A stretch of DNA of 64,000 bases from Jeotgalicoccus meleagridis (GTDB taxonomy: Bacteria > Bacillota > Bacilli > Staphylococcales > Salinicoccaceae): contig NZ_CAJEWD010000008.1 of assembly GCF_903994045.1 (NCBI RefSeq), forward strand, positions 822,532-886,531, given 5' to 3'. Positions 60,081 to 64,000 of the stretch are shown here, piece by piece. The translations under genes were made by a program, and so were the position numbers. A model generated the notes under the pieces. The model had not been told where the DNA came from, did no database searches, and worked only from the letters and a program-made list of their open reading frames with translations. Position 1 is the first letter of the stretch. The number at the start of each line of letters is the position of its first letter.

Positions 60081-61478
60081 TCAATAGAATATTAAATCTA
60101 TCAATACTAAGGTAATTCCAGCTGTTAACCAGCCCAAGGTTGTCGGAACAGACCAAACCATAATTTGCTCTTTGATTTTTTTAATGCCAAGCATTCTGTT
60201 AACCACCCAGAATAGACTGTCATTAAAGTATGAGAATACCATGGCACCAAAAGCAGCAGCTTGAGCAGCTAATACTGGATCAAGTCCCATGTTTGAAACG
60301 ATCGGTGCCGCAATTGAAGCAGCTGTAATCATAGCAACTGTCCCACTTCCTTGAACAAGTCTAACGAAGGTTGCTATAAAGAAAGGAATAAGTATAGCTG
60401 GTACACTCCAAGTTGCAACGTATTCTGCAATTACTTCACCTGTTCCACTGACACGAAGCACTTCACCTAAAGCGCCACCTGCACCAGTGACTAGCAGAAT
60501 AATCCCAGCTGTTTTTATACCATTTTCAAGTTCTTCCAATGTGTCATCTTTTGAATAGCCTTTAGTTAAGAATACCAAAGCATATATTAGACCAAGTCCA
60601 ACAGCGACAATCGGATTTCCTAAAAAGGTAATGTAATTTAGTACAGTTTCAGAAAGCGATAAAACACCACTCTCTACTAGCGCGTTCATACCAGTATTCC
60701 CAAATATTAAAATTAAAGGAATTAAGATTGGTAAGAATGATCTCATAAATGATGGTAGTTCTTTATCGCGTACACTCACTGCATCTTCAAATTCTTTAAA
60801 TGCTTCTTTGGCTGTTGGTCTGTAATATCCTTCACCATCTTCTTCTGGAAGTTGGTATATTCTTTTACCTAACCATTTCGCATATAGGACACCAACAATA
60901 ATCACTGGTATCGACACAATTAAACCAAGAATCACCATCATACCAACATCGGCCCCAAATATCCCAGCAACACCTAGTGGTCCTGGTGTTGGCGGAACGG
61001 CGTGGTGGGTTGCAGCTAAACCAATTGCTAAGGCAACACCTAAAGTGACAACTGACTTTCCTGTTTGACGAGAAAGAGCCTTAACTAAAGGGTGTAAAAT
61101 AACAAAAGCTGAGTCAACAAAAATCGGGATTGCGACTATGTAACCTGCTATGGCAATTGCCCATTCTTCCTTTTTACGTCCAATGAATCTGATCATTGTG
61201 TAGGCAAGTTTTTCTGCTGCACCGGAAATTTCCATGATTTTACCCATCATAATTCCGAGTCCAATAATAATCCCAATCGAAGCTAAAGTCGTACCAAAAC
61301 CTGCTGATATTGTCTCAACAGTGTCTGTCGGCGTCATACCGCCAAGTATACCTGTCACAACTGATGCGATTAAAAGAGCAACGAACACATGGATACGGGT
61401 TTTTAAGACTAGAAAAATTAGGAGTGAAATTCCGATTAGTAAACCAACAATCATCTGGGTTGTAGATACATCTGCCAT
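60081..61478 (-). CDS. GntP family permease (probable C4 sugar-acid importer)
   Basis: This 465-residue permease of the gluconate:H+ symporter family has about 12-14 helices, with the blocks IGIIIGLGIMMGKIMEISGA, DSAFVILHPLVKALSRQTGK, HHAVPPTPGPLGVAGIFGAD and SGTVAMITAASIAAPIV. It lies downstream of a DUF1537 kinase and a PdxA2-like dehydrogenase, so a four-carbon acid sugar such as D-threonate is a better guess than gluconate. A 68-base gap with a palindrome precedes it. GGAGG precedes the ATG. Confidence 0.88.
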   Translation of the reverse strand: MADVSTTQMIVGLLIGISLLIFLVLKTRIHVFVALLIASVVTGILGGMTPTDTVETISAGFGTTLASIGIIIGLGIMMGKIMEISGAAEKLAYTMIRFIGRKKEEWAIAIAGYIVAIPIFVDSAFVILHPLVKALSRQTGKSVVTLGVALAIGLAATHHAVPPTPGPLGVAGIFGADVGMMVILGLIVSIPVIIVGVLYAKWLGKRIYQLPEEDGEGYYRPTAKEAFKEFEDAVSVRDKELPSFMRSFLPILIPLILIFGNTGMNALVESGVLSLSETVLNYITFLGNPIVAVGLGLIYALVFLTKGYSKDDTLEELENGIKTAGIILLVTGAGGALGEVLRVSGTGEVIAEYVATWSVPAILIPFFIATFVRLVQGSGTVAMITAASIAAPIVSNMGLDPVLAAQAAAFGAMVFSYFNDSLFWVVNRMLGIKKIKEQIMVWSVPTTLGWLTAGITLVLIDLIFY

Positions 61479-61494
61479 TTATTTATCCTCCAAT

Positions 61495-61542
61495 AAAAAA
61501 CGTTTACATTCTATGTAAATTTATAGGGCGGTGTTCCCGCCC
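61495..61542 (-). promoter_or_regulatory. Palindrome and hairpin between pdxA2-like and gntP-like genes
   Basis: TTTACAT-TCT-ATGTAAA (61503-61519) is a perfect 7-bp dyad about 25 bases before the permease start; it overlaps a weak cre-like sequence (61495-61509, 13 of 15). AGGGCGG / CCGCCCT (61524-61542) is a GC-rich hairpin whose T-run faces the plus strand, so on the operon strand it is more likely a processing or stability element than a strong terminator. Confidence 0.45.
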
Positions 61543-61546
61543 TTTT

Positions 61547-62545
61547 TTATGATCTGAATGTTAAAGCGTATTCTCCTGCTAGTTTGATACATTCTTCCAT
61601 ACTTTCACTAGATGCAATATTTTGTCCTGCAATATCAAAAGCTGTACCGTGGTCGACTGAACTTCTTAGGAATGGAAGACCATTTGTAATTGAAATTGTC
61701 TTATGGAAATCTGTCATCTTAGCTGCGATATGCCCTTGGTCATGGTAAAGAGAAATTACTGCATCATAACGACCATTTAAAGCTTGGAAAAAGACTGAAT
61801 CTGCTGGAACTGGACCGACAACATCATAGTTTTCTTCTTGTGCAAGTTTGATTCCTGGTGTAATTTCATCGATTTCTTCGTGTCCAAAGAGACCACCTTC
61901 ACCAGAGTGAGGATTTAATCCTGCAACAGCAAGCTTAGGTTCTTTAACACCGAGTTTAATCAAGGCGTCATATGAACGCTTGATGTAATCATGAACACGT
62001 TCCTTAGTCATTTGATCAATTGCTTCTTTAATCGATAAATGTCTAGTTAAGAAGAAAATACGTAGGCTTCTTACTTGGAACATTGTTAAAGGATCATGTG
62101 AATTAGTTAGTTCTTCTAACATTTCAGTGTGACCAATGTATGGTACTTCTGCTGCTTTTAATGATTCCTTGTTAATTGGAGTTGTTGCAAGTGCATCTAC
62201 TTTGTTATCCATTGCTAATTTAATTGCGTATTCAATGTACTCAAAGGCAGCCTTACCACATTGTGCTTGTACCTGACCATATTCAAAACTAGTCATATCC
62301 ACATTATCTAAATCAATTAGATTAATGATATTTTTAGAGAAGTCCGCTTCTTCGACATCTTTAATGACTTTTATCTCTAAATCAGTTTGAGTGATTTCTA
62401 AAGCTTTCTCTAAAACATCATTATCTCCGATGACAATAGAATTCCCTGCTTCTAGGACCTCTGGATTTAAAAATGATTTTACTGTAATTTCTGGACCGAT
62501 TCCTGCTGGATCACCCATTGGTACTGCAATAATTGCTTTTGACAT
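61547..62545 (-). CDS. pdxA2: PdxA2-like 4-phospho-D-threonate dehydrogenase
   Basis: This 332-residue enzyme has the PdxA fold: GDPAGIGPE near residue 11, PINKESLKAAEVPYIGHTEM, LNPHSGEGGLFGHEEI, YHDQGHIAAKMTDF and SSVDHGTAFDIAG with metal-binding His and Asp residues. Beside a DUF1537 kinase, the family member is PdxA2, which oxidises and decarboxylates 4-phospho-D-threonate or 4-phospho-D-erythronate to dihydroxyacetone phosphate, rather than acting in vitamin B6 synthesis. It follows the kinase by 14 bases. The pdxA2 assignment rests on this context. Confidence 0.82.
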   Translation of the reverse strand: MSKAIIAVPMGDPAGIGPEITVKSFLNPEVLEAGNSIVIGDNDVLEKALEITQTDLEIKVIKDVEEADFSKNIINLIDLDNVDMTSFEYGQVQAQCGKAAFEYIEYAIKLAMDNKVDALATTPINKESLKAAEVPYIGHTEMLEELTNSHDPLTMFQVRSLRIFFLTRHLSIKEAIDQMTKERVHDYIKRSYDALIKLGVKEPKLAVAGLNPHSGEGGLFGHEEIDEITPGIKLAQEENYDVVGPVPADSVFFQALNGRYDAVISLYHDQGHIAAKMTDFHKTISITNGLPFLRSSVDHGTAFDIAGQNIASSESMEECIKLAGEYALTFRS

Positions 62546-62559
62546 TTAACTCTCTCCTC

Positions 62560-63843
62560 TTATTTCGATTTTAAATATTGTATTGCTTCATATAATGTTT
62601 CTCTTTGACCAATCATGCCGCCTTTGGTAATTAAAGGAAGCCCTTCATACTTACCTCCGAGTAAATGACCATAGGCGATGAGTGGACCCACTTCATCTAT
62701 TAAACGAATGCCACTAGCAAGCGTGATACTTGCTAAGGATGCGGTCACATCACCACCACTGACATAACAACCTTTAATGTCATGACCTGACTCATCAATG
62801 AGTCGTTTTGTAATAGTTGCAAGTCCGTCTGTAATTCTCTTAGCCACTCGGTCTGGTGTCACATCGTTATCTGCTGCGATTTGCTTGATGTCGATGAGGA
62901 CTAAATTTTCCTCATTAGTTGTGATGACAGTGACCTCGTTTTTGTCCATCCGTCTTTTAGCTTTCTTCACAGCCTTGTCGATCTCATCGTGCCAAGCTCC
63001 CCCAAAACTTGCTAATTTTTTAATGTTAGGAATAACTGGCTTAATCTTTAAGCGATCGATTAAGTAAACGAGCTGTTGTTCTGACACTTTCGTTGCTGAA
63101 CCTACAGTCACAAGAATTTTTTTATCATCACTCACTTGGTTTGCTTTATATTTTGCATAAAGCGAAGTAAATGGTCCTGGATCAACAGGCACTAATTGAT
63201 GCTCTTGATACTGACTGAGTGCCTCAGCAATGAACTCAATATCTCTATTGGTTACTGCATCTAGTACGATCACCTTGTTACCTTGGTCTACAAGATGTTT
63301 AAAGTGTTCCAAAAAAGTCTGACAATCTTCAGTCATATCATTAATTGTCATAACGCCAACTTGATGATTTGTTTGACTGGAGATTATTCCAGGCACATAA
63401 GATGATGTAATAGGTGTAATCGGGTCATTAGCTGCATCTGTTCTATGTAAAGGTAAGCTATCAACGATTAAGTAACCTCCAACTGTGATGCGTGCAGAAT
63501 CAGGAAATGAAGGAACGACAACTGCCACAGCATTCTCATCGACTGCTTGAAGTATCAAATCTATTTCTTTTCCAACATTACCTCTAAGAGTTGAATCTAC
63601 ACGTTTTGCTAATAAGTCCGCACCCCAGCCCTTTAGCTTAGTTAAAGCTCCACCTACACGGTGATCTAAAACTTTTTCAGATGCATATCGACTGTCTGTA
63701 TCAATGATAATGACATCCGTATTTTCATCTTCAAGTAAGTCGTTATAATGAAAATATGTTGCAGGGTGGAAGCCATTTTCACTTAAGCGGACGCCCGTTG
63801 CATTTGCTCCGGTTAAGTCATCCGCAATAATTCCCACTTTCAC
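62560..63843 (-). CDS. dtnK: Four-carbon acid sugar kinase (DUF1537; DtnK-like)
   Basis: This 427-residue kinase has an N-terminal sugar-binding domain (IIADDLTGANATGVRL, DTDSRYAS, KRVDSTLRGNVGKEI) and a C-terminal nucleotide-binding domain (TVGSATKVSEQQL, GCYVSGGDVTASLA, GLPLITKGGMIG), together the DUF1537 family. Such kinases phosphorylate D-threonate, D-erythronate or L-threonate at C4. Next to PdxA2, and with no isomerase or aldolase gene visible, D-threonate is the likeliest substrate. The start is GTG with AAGGAGG upstream. The DeoR-type regulator ends 13 bases before it. Confidence 0.85.
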   Translation of the reverse strand: MKVGIIADDLTGANATGVRLSENGFHPATYFHYNDLLEDENTDVIIIDTDSRYASEKVLDHRVGGALTKLKGWGADLLAKRVDSTLRGNVGKEIDLILQAVDENAVAVVVPSFPDSARITVGGYLIVDSLPLHRTDAANDPITPITSSYVPGIISSQTNHQVGVMTINDMTEDCQTFLEHFKHLVDQGNKVIVLDAVTNRDIEFIAEALSQYQEHQLVPVDPGPFTSLYAKYKANQVSDDKKILVTVGSATKVSEQQLVYLIDRLKIKPVIPNIKKLASFGGAWHDEIDKAVKKAKRRMDKNEVTVITTNEENLVLIDIKQIAADNDVTPDRVAKRITDGLATITKRLIDESGHDIKGCYVSGGDVTASLASITLASGIRLIDEVGPLIAYGHLLGGKYEGLPLITKGGMIGQRETLYEAIQYLKSK

Positions 63844-63856
63844 TTGAACTGCCTCC

Positions 63857-64000
63857 TTAAATAACCGTCGTCTTTTCTTCTAATAAAGCGACAGTTTTTT
63901 CATCAAAATGATCGTCAGTAATAATGCCGGTAAAATCTTCTAGTTCGCAAATTTTACTGAAGGCAGTATGATTCAACTTACTAGAATCAACAACTAAATA
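63857..64000 (-). CDS. DeoR-family regulator, C-terminal part (truncated by window edge)
   Basis: The minus strand reads 47 codons entering from the window edge: YLVVDSSKLNHTAFSKICEL, TGIITDDHFDEKTVALLEEK and a stop. This is the C-terminal end of DeoR/GlpR-type sugar-phosphate-sensing repressors. Its stop lies 13 bases before the DUF1537 kinase, so it heads or belongs to the acid-sugar operon and probably controls it. Confidence 0.82.
   Translation of the reverse strand, partial: YLVVDSSKLNHTAFSKICELEDFTGIITDDHFDEKTVALLEEKTTVI

Noticed and set aside
61547-62545. pdxA of vitamin B6 biosynthesis
   Set aside because: The adjacent DUF1537 kinase, GntP permease and DeoR-type regulator point to the PdxA2 branch of acid-sugar catabolism.

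Overview
The window is low-GC Firmicutes DNA. Several things together suggest a member of the Staphylococcaceae, probably of the Jeotgalicoccus/Salinicoccus type: a molybdenum cofactor cluster ordered as in staphylococci, a ScdA/Ric-like protein, a PhoPR pair, a LysM-NlpC/P60 cell wall hydrolase with a WalR-type box, a YtrA-type GntR/ABC operon, AGGAGG ribosome binding sites and many intrinsic terminators. The genus is inference. No rRNA, tRNA, prophage, transposase or CRISPR array was found.

Layout. 1-2.3 kb: end of an ASCH-domain gene, then a two-gene accessory cassette (GIY-YIG nuclease fused to a DUF2075 P-loop helicase-like domain, one-base overlap with a MazG-like pyrophosphohydrolase). 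2.3-9 kb: hydantoinase, two tandem small coiled-coil membrane proteins, a CNNM/CBS (MpfA-like) metal transporter behind a structured leader, and cydDC. 9-15.2 kb: molybdenum cofactor synthesis (moaA, mobA, moaD, moaE, mobB, moeA; moaC on the opposite strand; moaB, moeB). 15.4-17.9 kb: phoPR. 17.9-21.7 kb: a degenerate ScdA/Ric homologue, a LOG-family protein, a GNAT enzyme and unknown proteins. 21.7-22 kb: a GC-rich 41-bp-period tandem repeat.

22-40.6 kb is an uptake region. Four paralogous OppA/DppA-type lipoproteins lie on the minus strand, interrupted by a TAXI-TRAP transporter operon (SBP, DUF1850, fused permease) and an esterase/DUF6320/acyltransferase-like operon. The one oligopeptide permease/ATPase set (C-B-D-F order) runs divergently on the plus strand. 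Promoters for most of these genes can be read directly. CcpA-type cre sites overlap the -35 of one oligopeptide SBP and of the TRAP operon, and two weak CodY-like boxes are present.

40.6-64 kb: DUF456, MFS and LysR genes, a DUF402 phosphatase, a ytrA-like GntR/ABC operon with a visible operator, a solo ornithine carbamoyltransferase, a repeat-rich intergenic region (51-bp tandem repeats and a nested inverted repeat), an SDR lacking its usual catalytic residues, YebC, MFS and dicarboxylate symporters, a DsbA-like protein, tRNA hydroxylase TrhO, a pair of luciferase-like flavin monooxygenases, the LysM-NlpC/P60 hydrolase, and finally a four-carbon acid-sugar operon (DeoR-type regulator end, DUF1537 kinase, PdxA2-like dehydrogenase, GntP permease) that best fits D-threonate catabolism.

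The strongest candidates for something new are the GIY-YIG/DUF2075 + MazG cassette with a palindromic promoter, the multi-hairpin leaders upstream of the first OppA paralogue and of the CNNM gene, and the intergenic repeat elements.
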